Below, piece after piece: positions 33,694 through 42,408 of a DNA stretch of 64,000 nt. The stretch is from Planctomycetota bacterium (GTDB lineage: Bacteria; Planctomycetota; UBA1135; GCA-002686595): positions 65,462 through 129,461 of the forward strand of contig DUBE01000055.1 of NCBI GenBank assembly GCA_012960475.1, read 5' to 3'. Under the pieces are notes generated by a model that was given only the letters and a program-made list of their open reading frames with translations, ran no database searches and was not told the origin of the DNA. The translations under genes were made by a program, and so were the position numbers. The stretch's first letter is position 1, and each line of letters opens with the position of its first letter.

Positions 33694-35268
33694 TTACATG
33701 AGACCATCGAAGGCCGCTGCTTCACACCGCAGGGGCTGCTGGTTGATGAGGTGTACGACACGCAGGACCCGCGCCAGGGCACGGTGGTAGTCTCTGCCGA
33801 AGGTTTCGTTGGAGCGTACTTCGAGGCGCGCGTTGCGTGCATCCTCCGTCAGGATGTTCCATTGGGGCTCGTCACCCTCAGCATCCCTCAAGGCCGCGTG
33901 GATGGGAGTGCCCACATGCACGGTGAATTGGTTGAATCGCACCCGGTCAATCATGGGCGCGTGTTCTTCCAGGAAGCGCGCAGTCAGCAAGAGGTCTTCA
34001 GAAGTCTCGCTTGGGTAGCCTCTGAACATGGTGCAGCGCACGCTCAGACCCGCCCCATGGGCGTTGTGGATGAATTGGCTGTTGGCTTCCACGCGGCAAC
34101 CCTTGTCCATCAGATCGAGCAGCCGTTGGCTGCCTGACTCCAGGCCAAAGCTGATCCGGCGCAGGCCCGCCGAGGCGGCCGCCTTGAGTTCGGCGGCACT
34201 GATTCCATTGTCTTTGCGGCAATCCACGTGCACCGTCGCGATCCACTGGGCGCCGGGGATTCGGGTTTGGATGTTCTCCACCAACCCGCGTAAAGTGTCT
34301 GGGTCCGAGTTGAGCTTGAGGTCCATGAACTGGAAGTTCTTGGTGTGGTTGCGACGGGAGAGCTCTTCCATCTCTCGCATCACCGCTTGCCAGGGCCGGC
34401 TGCGAAACGTGCGGCCTGCGGTGGTTATCACGTCGCTGCAGAACGTGCAGCGGCCCCATTGGCAGCCCCTACCTGCCAAGATGGGGATTATCCTCACCGG
34501 GTAGCGATCCCATGGAAAGTCGCTGTAATCTGGGATCGGAGTGCGATCCAGCGCACGCAGGGGAGGGGCAACTCCACTGCTCTGGCCATTCGCCAGGGTC
34601 ACTCCCGGGAATTGCAGCAGGTCTTCTCCGTTGGCTGTGGCGGCGATGATGGCCGGCAGGGAGCGATCCACTTCTGCGCCGATAATGGCGGTCAAGCCCG
34701 GGATCCCAAGCCATTCGTTTGCGGTTGCGCTGAGGTTGAAGAGCGGTCCTCCCACTAGTAGGGGGATTTTCGCCTCATGTGCGAGCCGACCGATCATTCT
34801 TACCGTTGGGTAGTGACGCAGGTAGGCGGAGAGCAGCAGCACATCGGGCTTGCGTTCAAGGGCGTGTGTGGTTTCCAACAGGGTGCGTTGGTGTGGCCGT
34901 CCCTCTCCCCATGCATGCAGCTTGCGTGCCCAATTGCGCAGCGGACGCAGGGCCCTCCGGCGGGAGAGATGCAGTCTTCGTTGCCAATCGTCCCAGATGG
35001 TCTCCTGGTGTTCTCGTTGCAAGGCGAGCACATCATGTGCGAGAGGAGAGAGCAATTCGACTTGGTGCCCTGCCTCCCGCAGGGCACCAACTAGGATGCC
35101 CACGCTGAGTGTCGGAAACGAGGCAGAGTTGTGCAGGTCTACGACCAGGCTGCGGGTTTGGGTGCGGTCCTGGGGGACTCGCTGAGCGCGCAGCCAGGAG
35201 TCGGATCGCGAGGAGGACGATCGAGTGTCCGGCTCGATGGGGGTGAGTCTGTGATCGAGTTGGGTCAT
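33694..35268 (-). CDS. B12-binding-like radical SAM protein
   Basis: A 524-residue protein. An N-terminal Rossmann-like part (about 40-260) contains LSVGILVGALREAGHQVELL, DVLLLSAYLRHYPTV and PLLVGGPLFN, the layout of a cobalamin-binding domain. The radical SAM domain has the cysteine motif G-C-Q-W-G-R-C-T-F-C (C-X4-C-X2-C, one residue longer than the classic first gap), FQFMDLKLNSDP, and RISFGLESGSQRLLDLMDKG. The D-x-H-x-x-G motif that grips the cobalamin base is not apparent. The product is unknown; RiPP-, lipid- or methyl-transfer chemistry are options. No precursor-peptide gene is seen nearby. Confidence 0.78.
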   Translation of the reverse strand: MTQLDHRLTPIEPDTRSSSSRSDSWLRAQRVPQDRTQTRSLVVDLHNSASFPTLSVGILVGALREAGHQVELLSPLAHDVLALQREHQETIWDDWQRRLHLSRRRALRPLRNWARKLHAWGEGRPHQRTLLETTHALERKPDVLLLSAYLRHYPTVRMIGRLAHEAKIPLLVGGPLFNLSATANEWLGIPGLTAIIGAEVDRSLPAIIAATANGEDLLQFPGVTLANGQSSGVAPPLRALDRTPIPDYSDFPWDRYPVRIIPILAGRGCQWGRCTFCSDVITTAGRTFRSRPWQAVMREMEELSRRNHTKNFQFMDLKLNSDPDTLRGLVENIQTRIPGAQWIATVHVDCRKDNGISAAELKAAASAGLRRISFGLESGSQRLLDLMDKGCRVEANSQFIHNAHGAGLSVRCTMFRGYPSETSEDLLLTARFLEEHAPMIDRVRFNQFTVHVGTPIHAALRDAEGDEPQWNILTEDARNARLEVRSNETFGRDYHRALARVLRVVHLINQQPLRCEAAAFDGLM

Positions 35269-35513
35269 GGAAAGGCCACGATGGTTTGCGAGTTCGGCGA
35301 GGCGTTCGCTCGATCTTCATTGCTAACGGCCTTGAGCTTTCTCACGGACGTGCACATGAGACTACCCTAGACGCGAGAGTCCTGCACTAATATAGAAAGT
35401 CGTAAATATAGGGCGTTCGCCGCGGGGGCACTGCTCAGGCTCCTGCCCCTGCAACCTGTCCAGATCGAACCCAGCCATGCCGCTTCCTGATTTGCTCGCG
35501 CTAGGATACCCCC
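35269..35513. other. Divergent intergenic region with an AT-rich core
   Basis: These 245 bases separate the radical SAM gene (minus) from the phosphatase/sulfatase-fold gene (plus). The segment around 35388-35415 (CTAATATAGAAAG and GTAAATATAGGG) is strikingly AT-rich for this genome and is the likely promoter zone, but I cannot assign convincing -35/-10 pairs. Confidence 0.4.
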
Positions 35514-37088
35514 ATGGGTCGAGACCACATTCTGTCAGCGCCATGGGTGTTGGCTTTTTTGATGGGGCTTGCGGGCTGCGGTGTTGAGCCGCGCTCACGC
35601 ACAGTCGTGGTCGTGGTCTTTGATGCTTTGCATGCGGGGCATGTGCACCATCTCGGGTACGAGCGTGAGACCACGCCGAACCTGGACCTGCTCGCGCAGG
35701 AGGGCGTGACCTTCTTGCGTGCTCTGGCACCTGCTCCCTACACCGTGGCCAGCACCGCGAGTTTGATGACCGGGTTGGTGCCGCAACGCCATCGGGTCCT
35801 GCGTTCCTTTGGAAGTCATCTGAAGCCGCTCGGGGTGACGCTTGCGGAGACCTTGCATGATGCTGGCTGGCAGTGCTTTGGGGCAACGGGCAACGCCAAC
35901 GCTGGCAAGCTGACCGGGATCACCGGTGGCTTTGATCAGTGGGTAGAAGCCTACGAAGGCAAGGGTCCCGGAGATGCGCCCTTCCTGCCCCGCGGGGATG
36001 GCACCTTTGTGCACATGGTTGCTCCGGATTGGTGGGTGGGACACCTGAAGGATATTTTGGAGCAACGCGATCCAAAGCGCGACGCGTTCATCTACCTGCA
36101 TGTGCTGCAACCCCACTCGCCCTATGCGCCGCCCGAGCGATTGCTTGCCCGCTTTGCAGATCCGGACTACATCAGCAGTTGGTCTGATGAGAAGGAGCCC
36201 ACTGGTTTTAGGGCCGGCTCCACCAGCCCCCTGGTGCGCGCGAACAAGGGGCAGATCCCAATGAATGATGCGGACCGGGAATATACCCGGGCTCTTTACG
36301 ACGCGAGCCTTCTGTGGGGAGACGAGGCCCTGGGCAACATGATCTCCCTGCTGCGTGACAAGGGGCTCTGGGATTCCTCCTGGCTGGTGGTGACCAGCGA
36401 CCATGGAGAGGCCTTCTGGCAGCACGGACTTTGGGGGCACAACGACCATCTCTATGAGGAGATGCTGCATGTGCCCCTGGTGGTGCGGGCTCCCGGCGAT
36501 ACCCTGCCCAAGGGCACTCGGGTGACGGGACTGGTCTCGCCGATGGACCTCTTTCCCAGCTTCATGCAGTGGTTGGATCTGCCCCAGGTGCCTGATCTTG
36601 ACGGCCAGCCCTTGGACCCGGTGATTCGTGGGTCGGCGGCCAAAAACCGTTCCATGGTGCTGCAATCCAATGGTAATCGGCCCGATGTGGGGCGTACGGG
36701 GGAGGCCACCAAGCTGATCGTTGGCCGCGGGGAGGGGCAAGGGGAGTTGCGGGTGCAGCGCTATGATCTGACGCAGGATCCCGGGGAACAGAGCCCTCTC
36801 GAAGGGCAGCCAGACGAGCAGGTGCTGGCGCGCCTCGTTGCCTTGATGGGCTCCCTGGAGGGTTACATAGCCAAGGAATTTGAGCGTGCGGAGCACAAGC
36901 GGGTCTTGCGTGCCCATCTTGAATTGCAACTCGCCAGCGAACTCGCCCTGGATCAGGCCATGCAGGCTCTGGGCCTCAAGATTCCAGTGGGACACGCCCA
37001 ACGGGAACTGCGCGCAGCGGCGGGGGATCTGGCCGATGTGTCGGCCTTGCTTGAGGCCCTCGGCTATGGCGGCGACACGGAAGAGTAG
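35514..37088 (+). CDS. Alkaline-phosphatase-superfamily (sulfatase-fold) lipoprotein
   Basis: A 524-residue protein with a lipoprotein signal and lipobox L-A-G-C (Cys 22). The metal-binding start is VVVVVFDALHAGHVHHLGY. The nucleophile region is APYTVASTASLMTGL, so a Thr/Ser rather than the Cys/Ser-x-Pro-x-Arg needed for formylglycine is present. The second metal site, VVTSDHGEAFWQHGLWGHN, is complete. This layout fits phosphoglycerol or phosphoethanolamine transferases and related phosphohydrolases more than true sulfatases. About 110 C-terminal residues are helical (FERAEHKRVLRAHLELQLASE) and lack family likeness. It is convergent with the metallophosphoesterase, 14 bases between. Confidence 0.78.
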   Translation: MGRDHILSAPWVLAFLMGLAGCGVEPRSRTVVVVVFDALHAGHVHHLGYERETTPNLDLLAQEGVTFLRALAPAPYTVASTASLMTGLVPQRHRVLRSFGSHLKPLGVTLAETLHDAGWQCFGATGNANAGKLTGITGGFDQWVEAYEGKGPGDAPFLPRGDGTFVHMVAPDWWVGHLKDILEQRDPKRDAFIYLHVLQPHSPYAPPERLLARFADPDYISSWSDEKEPTGFRAGSTSPLVRANKGQIPMNDADREYTRALYDASLLWGDEALGNMISLLRDKGLWDSSWLVVTSDHGEAFWQHGLWGHNDHLYEEMLHVPLVVRAPGDTLPKGTRVTGLVSPMDLFPSFMQWLDLPQVPDLDGQPLDPVIRGSAAKNRSMVLQSNGNRPDVGRTGEATKLIVGRGEGQGELRVQRYDLTQDPGEQSPLEGQPDEQVLARLVALMGSLEGYIAKEFERAEHKRVLRAHLELQLASELALDQAMQALGLKIPVGHAQRELRAAAGDLADVSALLEALGYGGDTEE

Positions 37089-37102
37089 TCTGCGTCGTTT
37101 CG

Positions 37103-39091
37103 TCAGTCGTTGAGTATTTCAACCCGGACGGTGCCATGGCGTTCTGCATGTCGGTGGCCGGTGGATGCGTCGTAGATCCACGGCCCCAGGTTCCCATCCA
37201 TGTTGAACATCAACAGGGTGTCCCGGTCATGGTGCAGGCGGCGCTCCTTCTGGATGACCTGTCCACTGTAGAGTGCGGCCTGGGTCAAGCGCACAGAGTC
37301 CACACGACCCGTTGCAAAGGACACCGGCTTGCCGGCAGAATCCACATCGGCACCGATCAGGAAAGGCAAGTCGTTCAGTGTGCGCCCGCCGCTTGCGGGG
37401 GTGCGCCCTATAAGCATACCGTTCATGTACAGGCGCAGTTCACGGCCGTCGTAGACTCCCGCCAGGTGGTGCCAGTGGGTTGTGACCAGCACACCCTTGG
37501 GGCCCTTGATGATCTTGTAGGAGCCGTCAAGGTGCACGATGAACTCCGGCGTTCCGTCGCTGACAAAAAGCCCGAACTCGCTGCTCTCTGCCTTGGATAG
37601 AAGTGCCCGGCGACCTTTGAGCTCTCCGGGCTTGTACCAGCACTCCAGGGTGAAGTCTGCGCTTGGGGGCAGGTTGATTTTGTTGGAGGCCACGCGGGCA
37701 CAGGCGCTCTGTCCATCCAGCAGCAGAACGCCTTCGCCCGTGGGCACGGGAGGGGCGGGAATCAGGCCCAGATCTATCGGCAGGGACTGATGGCGCAGGG
37801 GCACTGCGATGTGCGTCGTTGGACCGAGCCAGGTGGCCTCCAAAGTTGCATGGGGCAGGGCAAAACCTCCATCCAGGGGCCCAGGGCCCCGAATTGCACG
37901 GACCTTGAGGGTCACGCTCTCTCCCGCTTCCACCTGCCTCTCGAAGCTCGCGGGGATCAGGCCCCAACGGCGATCCTGGCAATCCAGGTGTACCCTCAGG
38001 GCCACTGGCTCGGCTGTGGGATTGGTCCAACCAAGGGCATAGTCTCCGGCACCACCGCGGGCTGGATCCCAGCTCGGTTGTTGCTGCACGCCCAGTTGCA
38101 GGCTCCTGGCCAGGGCCTCCGACTGCTGCAGAACCGGAGCACCCAGGGCCCGCGGATCCGTAGCCTGGCCGACCGGATAGCTTGTGACCGCGATGCCATC
38201 AGGGCGTACATGCACCAGATTGTATTGGTGCAACCAGCCCGCCTCGGGGACTCGTGAAGACTGTGCGCCGCCTACCGTGGCCAGGGTGAAGTACTCGATA
38301 CCGTTCTTTGGGCCATCGTACCGCATGTGGTGGATGTGTCCCCCGAAGACTGCGCGCACATTTCCCGCTTGGGCCAAGAGAGCATGCACGCGATTCCAAT
38401 CGTCCCCGTAGTTGCCGCCCACCCAGCGCGGATGATGCACGAAGACAAAGACATGCTCGGCCTTGCTGGTGCTTTTCAGGGTCTTTCCAAGCCAAGCGAA
38501 TTGCTCCGGGCTCATGCGTTGACACTCGGGTTTGCTGAAGTTGCGTTCCCCGGTATCGGGATTGGGCTCGTCCGAGTAGAGCACGATGAACCAGCAGTTC
38601 TTGTGCTCGAAGGCATACCACAGGGGGCCAAAGTTCTCTTCGTAGTGCACCTCGTGTTCTTCCGCTGGACGGCCTTCTCCGCGCCAGTACACATCGTGGT
38701 TTCCGGCCACCGGAAACCAGGGAGAATCAAGGGCAGCCATGGTGCTGCGGTATTCCGCCATCTGCAGCATCCAGGCCGGGGTTGTGTTGTAGCCGTTGAT
38801 CAAATCGCCCACGGTCATCACCAGGTCTGGGTCGATCAGGTTGACCTCGGCTACTGCCTCGGCAAGGACCTTGATGCCCTCCGCGGGGCCGCCCGTGCGG
38901 TCCCCGAAGACCGCGAACAAGAAGCCCTCTTCGGGCTGGGGCGCAGTGATCAGTCGGGCTCCGACACGGTTGGTGATCACTCGCTCGTCGCCGTCACCGG
39001 CGGGGTCCTGGGGGTAACAGGGGGCGGGGGCGGTCAAGCTCAGAGCCAGCAGGAGGGCCAGACCGGGGAGGGGGGCTTGGGGGCAGTCCAT
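37103..39091 (-). CDS. Exported metallophosphoesterase with C-terminal LamG domain
   Basis: About 662 residues from ATG 39091 (ATG 39133 is an alternative). A signal peptide (LPGLALLLALSLTAPAPC) is followed by a calcineurin-like phosphoesterase: FAVFGDRTGG (D-x-H-like first motif, here with D-R), VMTVGDLING, VAGNHDVYW, HHPRW and FGGHIHHMRY. A beta linker domain follows. The last 170 residues form a LamG/concanavalin-type jelly roll: FTLECWYKPGELKGRRALLS, THWHHLAGVYDGRELRLYMNG and a terminal D-S-V-R-L strand. The enzyme likely cuts a phosphoester outside the cell while the LamG part binds glycan or surface. It is divergent from the kinase gene, with 94 bases between starts. Confidence 0.85.
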   Translation of the reverse strand: MDCPQAPLPGLALLLALSLTAPAPCYPQDPAGDGDERVITNRVGARLITAPQPEEGFLFAVFGDRTGGPAEGIKVLAEAVAEVNLIDPDLVMTVGDLINGYNTTPAWMLQMAEYRSTMAALDSPWFPVAGNHDVYWRGEGRPAEEHEVHYEENFGPLWYAFEHKNCWFIVLYSDEPNPDTGERNFSKPECQRMSPEQFAWLGKTLKSTSKAEHVFVFVHHPRWVGGNYGDDWNRVHALLAQAGNVRAVFGGHIHHMRYDGPKNGIEYFTLATVGGAQSSRVPEAGWLHQYNLVHVRPDGIAVTSYPVGQATDPRALGAPVLQQSEALARSLQLGVQQQPSWDPARGGAGDYALGWTNPTAEPVALRVHLDCQDRRWGLIPASFERQVEAGESVTLKVRAIRGPGPLDGGFALPHATLEATWLGPTTHIAVPLRHQSLPIDLGLIPAPPVPTGEGVLLLDGQSACARVASNKINLPPSADFTLECWYKPGELKGRRALLSKAESSEFGLFVSDGTPEFIVHLDGSYKIIKGPKGVLVTTHWHHLAGVYDGRELRLYMNGMLIGRTPASGGRTLNDLPFLIGADVDSAGKPVSFATGRVDSVRLTQAALYSGQVIQKERRLHHDRDTLLMFNMDGNLGPWIYDASTGHRHAERHGTVRVEILND

Positions 39092-39185
39092 GGGCGGAAG
39101 GGTAACCGCAAAACAGGTCGGGTTGTGCTCCATTGGGGCTATAGTTCCCGGGTGCTGACCCAGTCCCGGGCCGGCACCCTTTCCT

Positions 39186-40250
39186 ATGAGCGCGCATCCC
39201 GACGAGGCCTTTCTGGCCATTTTGGTCCAACGAGGACACCTGAGCATGAAGCACGCCCAGTCCCTGCTTCCCAGTTTGCGGGGGGGTGAGGACCTGGACG
39301 ATTTGCTGGTGCAGGTAGCAGACTGGGAACCCAAGAAGGTTCAACTCATGCGCCGTACCCGGGGAGGGGAAGAGCCGATCATCAACGGCTACAAGATTCT
39401 GGGCAAGCTCGGCGTCGGGGGCACGGCCGAAGTATTCAAGGCGCGGGATCTGCAACTCAACAAGACCGTGGCCCTCAAGATCCTCTTGGCGCCCCTTGCG
39501 CGAAATCGCAAGTCTCTGGAGGCTTTTGTGCGCGAAGCCAAGATGTTGAAGCAGATGGATCATGAGAGCATCTGCCGCGGTTATGGCATCAAACGCGCTG
39601 GGGAGACGATCTTTGCGGTGCTCGACCCTGTGGAGGGTGAGACCCTGCAGGAAATTCTGGACAAGACCGAGGCTCCCCTCCCTGAGGATCAGGCCTTGGA
39701 AGTGATCCTGCAGGTGGCCGAAGCCCTGGAGTACATGCATTCCCTGGGGTTGGTGCACCGGGATGTAAAACCGGGCAACATCATGTTCACGCCCCGTGGT
39801 CGGGCCAAGTTGATTGACCTGGGATTCTGCGCTCCTGTGGGTGAAGCGGGCCCCAGCGACACTGCCGCGGGAACCAAGGCCTTCCTGGCCCCCGAGCAGG
39901 CTCTTGGGGGAGGCGTGGCGGATCTGCGCTCAGACATCTACTCCCTGGGCGCCACTCTCTTTCAATTGACCGTGGGCCGATTGCCCTTCGGCGATGGGGA
40001 AGACGACGACGTGTTGCGCAAGCATGTGATGGAACAACTTTCTTCTCCGGAGTTGAAGGGTAAGGCTCTCTCTACTCATCTGCAGTACTTCATAGAGAAG
40101 ATGATGGCCAAGGATGCGGGAGTGCGATATCAGACCTGGGGGGAACTGATTGCGGATGTGAGTGGCCAACTGGAGGGAAAGCGCACGGCGGACTTTCATT
40201 CGTCGGCGAACAAGTCCAGCAGAAGGCGCGTCCCCAAGAGGCGTTCCTGA
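39186..40250 (+). CDS. Serine/threonine protein kinase (Hanks type)
   Basis: A 354-residue soluble kinase. A helical N-terminus of about 65 residues precedes the kinase domain. Gly loop: L-G-V-G-G-T-A-E-V-F (76-84). ATP-binding Lys K98 in V-A-L-K; helix-C Glu E117. Catalytic loop HRDVKPGN with D193, K195 and N198. The Mg motif is D-L-G (D211) in place of D-F-G, common in bacterial kinases. FLAPEQ gives the APE Glu E237. No membrane helix or sensor domain is seen; the C-terminal tail is basic and may bind partners. The stop overlaps the next start in TGATG (40248-40252), so translation of the tandem YkgJ protein is coupled. An FHA-domain protein at 45.5 kb could read its phosphothreonines. Confidence 0.9.
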   Translation: MSAHPDEAFLAILVQRGHLSMKHAQSLLPSLRGGEDLDDLLVQVADWEPKKVQLMRRTRGGEEPIINGYKILGKLGVGGTAEVFKARDLQLNKTVALKILLAPLARNRKSLEAFVREAKMLKQMDHESICRGYGIKRAGETIFAVLDPVEGETLQEILDKTEAPLPEDQALEVILQVAEALEYMHSLGLVHRDVKPGNIMFTPRGRAKLIDLGFCAPVGEAGPSDTAAGTKAFLAPEQALGGGVADLRSDIYSLGATLFQLTVGRLPFGDGEDDDVLRKHVMEQLSSPELKGKALSTHLQYFIEKMMAKDAGVRYQTWGELIADVSGQLEGKRTADFHSSANKSSRRRVPKRRS

Positions 40251-41092
40251 TGATTTCCAAGACTCCAATGGAAGCGCGCGGGGACTCGCTTGCCTTTGAA
40301 TGGACTTGTCAGCGCTCCGGGCGCTGCTGTTCTGTGGGAGGTGGCATAGTGCGGGTCGAGCAACAGGAGATTCCCGGCCTGGCAGCGGCACGCGGCATGG
40401 GCGAGGAGGCCTTTCGAGTTCATCACTTGCGGCAGGTGCCCTGCCCTCAAGGTGGCCAGATGATTCTCTCCCTGCGCGAAAAGCCCCACTCTGGTGCCTG
40501 CACCCTGCTTGAAGGGCACAACACCTGTTCGGTCTATGAAGCCCGCCCGGAACACTGTCGCACTTTTCCCTACTGGAAGGGGATCTTGACCGATCCCGAG
40601 GCACTTGAACGGGCGCGCGGGATCTGTCCTGGCATTCGGTTGATTCCCAGCTCGGAGCAACAAGCAGCGGCTTTTGCCGAGTTGGAAGAACTCTACGAGC
40701 GGGTTGAGAAGTGGGTGCAATCCAGTCGCGTCGTGTGTCTTGCACGCGGCGTGTGCTGTCACTTTGAAGAGGCGGGGCACGAATTGATGGCCACTGCCCT
40801 GGAAGCAGACTACTGCGCGCAGCAGCATCCGAACGCTCCTGCCGGCGCTGGGCCCGGGCGCTGTGCCTATCAGGTGGAAGGAATGTGCACTGCCCGGAAG
40901 GGGCGGCCCCTGGGCTGCCGGACCTACTATTGCCATGCGGGGTATTCAGACGCGCTTGAAGCGGGGCATGAGGAGTTCTTGGCGGAGATCCGCGCAATTG
41001 AGCGGAGGCACGGGTACTCCAGTACCTACGGGCGCTTTGTGGAATTGCTTGCAGCGCGTGTTTCTTCCGAACCTGGCGAGGACCAGGCATGA
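40250..41092 (+). CDS. Tandem YkgJ-type zinc/iron-chelating cysteine-cluster protein
   Basis: A 280-residue protein holding two copies of the CxxxCC-type motif. First copy: F-E-W-T-C-Q-R-S-G-R-C-C, then G-A-C-T-L-L, N-T-C-S-V-Y-E-A-R-P and EHCRTFPYW. Second: VVCLARGVCCHFEE, then GRCAYQ, GMCTARKGRPLGCRTYYC. Each copy has the Cys set of UPF0153/YkgJ proteins, which chelate Zn or an Fe cluster; the biochemical role is unknown, though some are linked to flagellar or protein modification. Internal duplication is uncommon. It is coupled to the kinase upstream and overlaps the gluzincin downstream by four bases (ATGA at 41089-41092), so the three act as one unit. Confidence 0.8.
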   Translation: MISKTPMEARGDSLAFEWTCQRSGRCCSVGGGIVRVEQQEIPGLAAARGMGEEAFRVHHLRQVPCPQGGQMILSLREKPHSGACTLLEGHNTCSVYEARPEHCRTFPYWKGILTDPEALERARGICPGIRLIPSSEQQAAAFAELEELYERVEKWVQSSRVVCLARGVCCHFEEAGHELMATALEADYCAQQHPNAPAGAGPGRCAYQVEGMCTARKGRPLGCRTYYCHAGYSDALEAGHEEFLAEIRAIERRHGYSSTYGRFVELLAARVSSEPGEDQA

Positions 41093-42291
41093 GAACTGCC
41101 CTTGCACTCTTGTTGGTGGCGGCGCTGGGCCTGGGCCTGTTCTTCTTTGGACAGCAGCTGTTGACCGAACTCAAGGCCGGGATCAGCGAGTTGCAGCCTG
41201 GGCCTGAGCCTGAGTCCAAGCCTTTGGTTCTGCCCCCCGATCAAAATCCGATCTCGGCGGCAGGGGATGAAAGCGATCCCGCCCCCGATTCCAAACGGTC
41301 ACTGATCCTGGCCTGGAATCAGCAAGCCCTGGAGGCCTTGGAGCGGGGTGAGATCCCAAGAGCTATCGAGCTCTTGCAGCGCTGCGTACTGGAGGACCCT
41401 GGCGACCGTGTTCTGGCCCGTAACCTGGCCCTCGCTCAGGTGCGTCAAGCGGGATTGATGATCGACTCTGCGGATGGGGAGCAGCGCCGGGAGGCCTTGG
41501 CCATGGTGGAGCATGTGCTTGAGGCACTTGAGGGAGACGAGCGCGAGGCCGTGGCCGCGCGCATCGAGCGCTGGCGTGCCCGGGCGGAACACGAAGCCGC
41601 TTTCCTTTCAAGTGGCAACCAGCGCTTTGAATTGTCCTATGACGGTGAGCAAGCAGGCTTGCGCGCCGCCGAAATGGACCTGCTCCGTCGTTTGGACCGG
41701 GCCTATCAGGAATTCGGTGAACGTATCGGCTCGTTTCCTCTTGAGGGCAAGCGCCTGCGGGTAGTGCTCTATTCCCCGGAAGCCTTCACCCGCCTGACAG
41801 GTCTTGGACATTGGGCAGGGGGAGCCTTTGACGGCACGATCCGGGTACCGATCCAAACGGGTGGGATTGACGCGCGCTTGGACGGAGTCCTGCGCCATGA
41901 ATTGAGTCACGCCTTTGTCGATCGGCTTGGGGGTGGGACGACTCCCGCCTGGTTGAACGAGGGTCTCGCCCAGTATCTGGAAACCAGGCAATTGGACAGT
42001 CTACGTCTCAAGGCGGTGCGCGCAGCTTGCAGCGACTCTGCCTGGCCTGAGCTTGCCAGTTTGCGCGGCAATTTCTCCGCCCTGGGGAACGAGGACGCGA
42101 TTCGCCGAGCCTATGGAATTGCCTTTGGTTTCATTGCCTATCTGGCCCAGAACTACGGTGAAGATCTGGTGTTGGACCTGATGCGAGCCGGGGCAAAGGG
42201 AGTATCCGCGGAGGCTGTTTTCAGTCAGCAGATTGGGTTTGACCTACATGTCGCGTGGGAAGACCTGCGCCAGGAGTGGCAAGCTCAGTGA
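41089..42291 (+). CDS. Membrane-anchored gluzincin-type peptidase (peptidase MA-like) with TPR-like repeats
   Basis: A 400-residue protein. One N-terminal membrane helix (residues 3-22) places the rest outside the cytoplasm. A linker of acid/Pro residues is followed by two to three helical TPR-like repeats (about 72-160). The catalytic domain has the zinc motif R-H-E-L-S-H (H270, E271, H274) and the third ligand E291 in LNEGLAQYLE, 17 residues on, the gluzincin layout of peptidase_MA-like proteins. It should hydrolyse peptides near the membrane. It is the third gene of the kinase/YkgJ unit, which suggests that the kinase might control or be controlled by this peptidase (inference). Confidence 0.78.
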   Translation: MRTALALLLVAALGLGLFFFGQQLLTELKAGISELQPGPEPESKPLVLPPDQNPISAAGDESDPAPDSKRSLILAWNQQALEALERGEIPRAIELLQRCVLEDPGDRVLARNLALAQVRQAGLMIDSADGEQRREALAMVEHVLEALEGDEREAVAARIERWRARAEHEAAFLSSGNQRFELSYDGEQAGLRAAEMDLLRRLDRAYQEFGERIGSFPLEGKRLRVVLYSPEAFTRLTGLGHWAGGAFDGTIRVPIQTGGIDARLDGVLRHELSHAFVDRLGGGTTPAWLNEGLAQYLETRQLDSLRLKAVRAACSDSAWPELASLRGNFSALGNEDAIRRAYGIAFGFIAYLAQNYGEDLVLDLMRAGAKGVSAEAVFSQQIGFDLHVAWEDLRQEWQAQ

Positions 42292-42313
42292 CTGAGCGCT
42301 CCTTTTCCTGAAA

Positions 42314-42336
42314 GGTGATGAAAAACCTTCATCGCC
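42314..42336 (+). terminator. Hairpin after the kinase operon
   Basis: GGTGATGA at 42314-42321 pairs with TCATCGCC at 42329-42336 (8 bp including one G-T pair, 7-base loop). It lies 22 bases after the peptidase stop. No U-run follows (CCTTGTG), so intrinsic termination is plausible but not shown. Confidence 0.4.
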
Positions 42337-42408
42337 CCTTGTGCTCCTGAGCCCAAGCGAGTCCCCTCAAGAGAACAACGCTCTTCAAAGAAGACACCTC
42401 TGACAGTC

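Noticed and set aside
35595-37001. A 468-codon open frame on the minus strand opposite the sulfatase-fold gene.
   Set aside because: No motif or start context; the plus strand encodes complete metal-binding motifs over the same bases.
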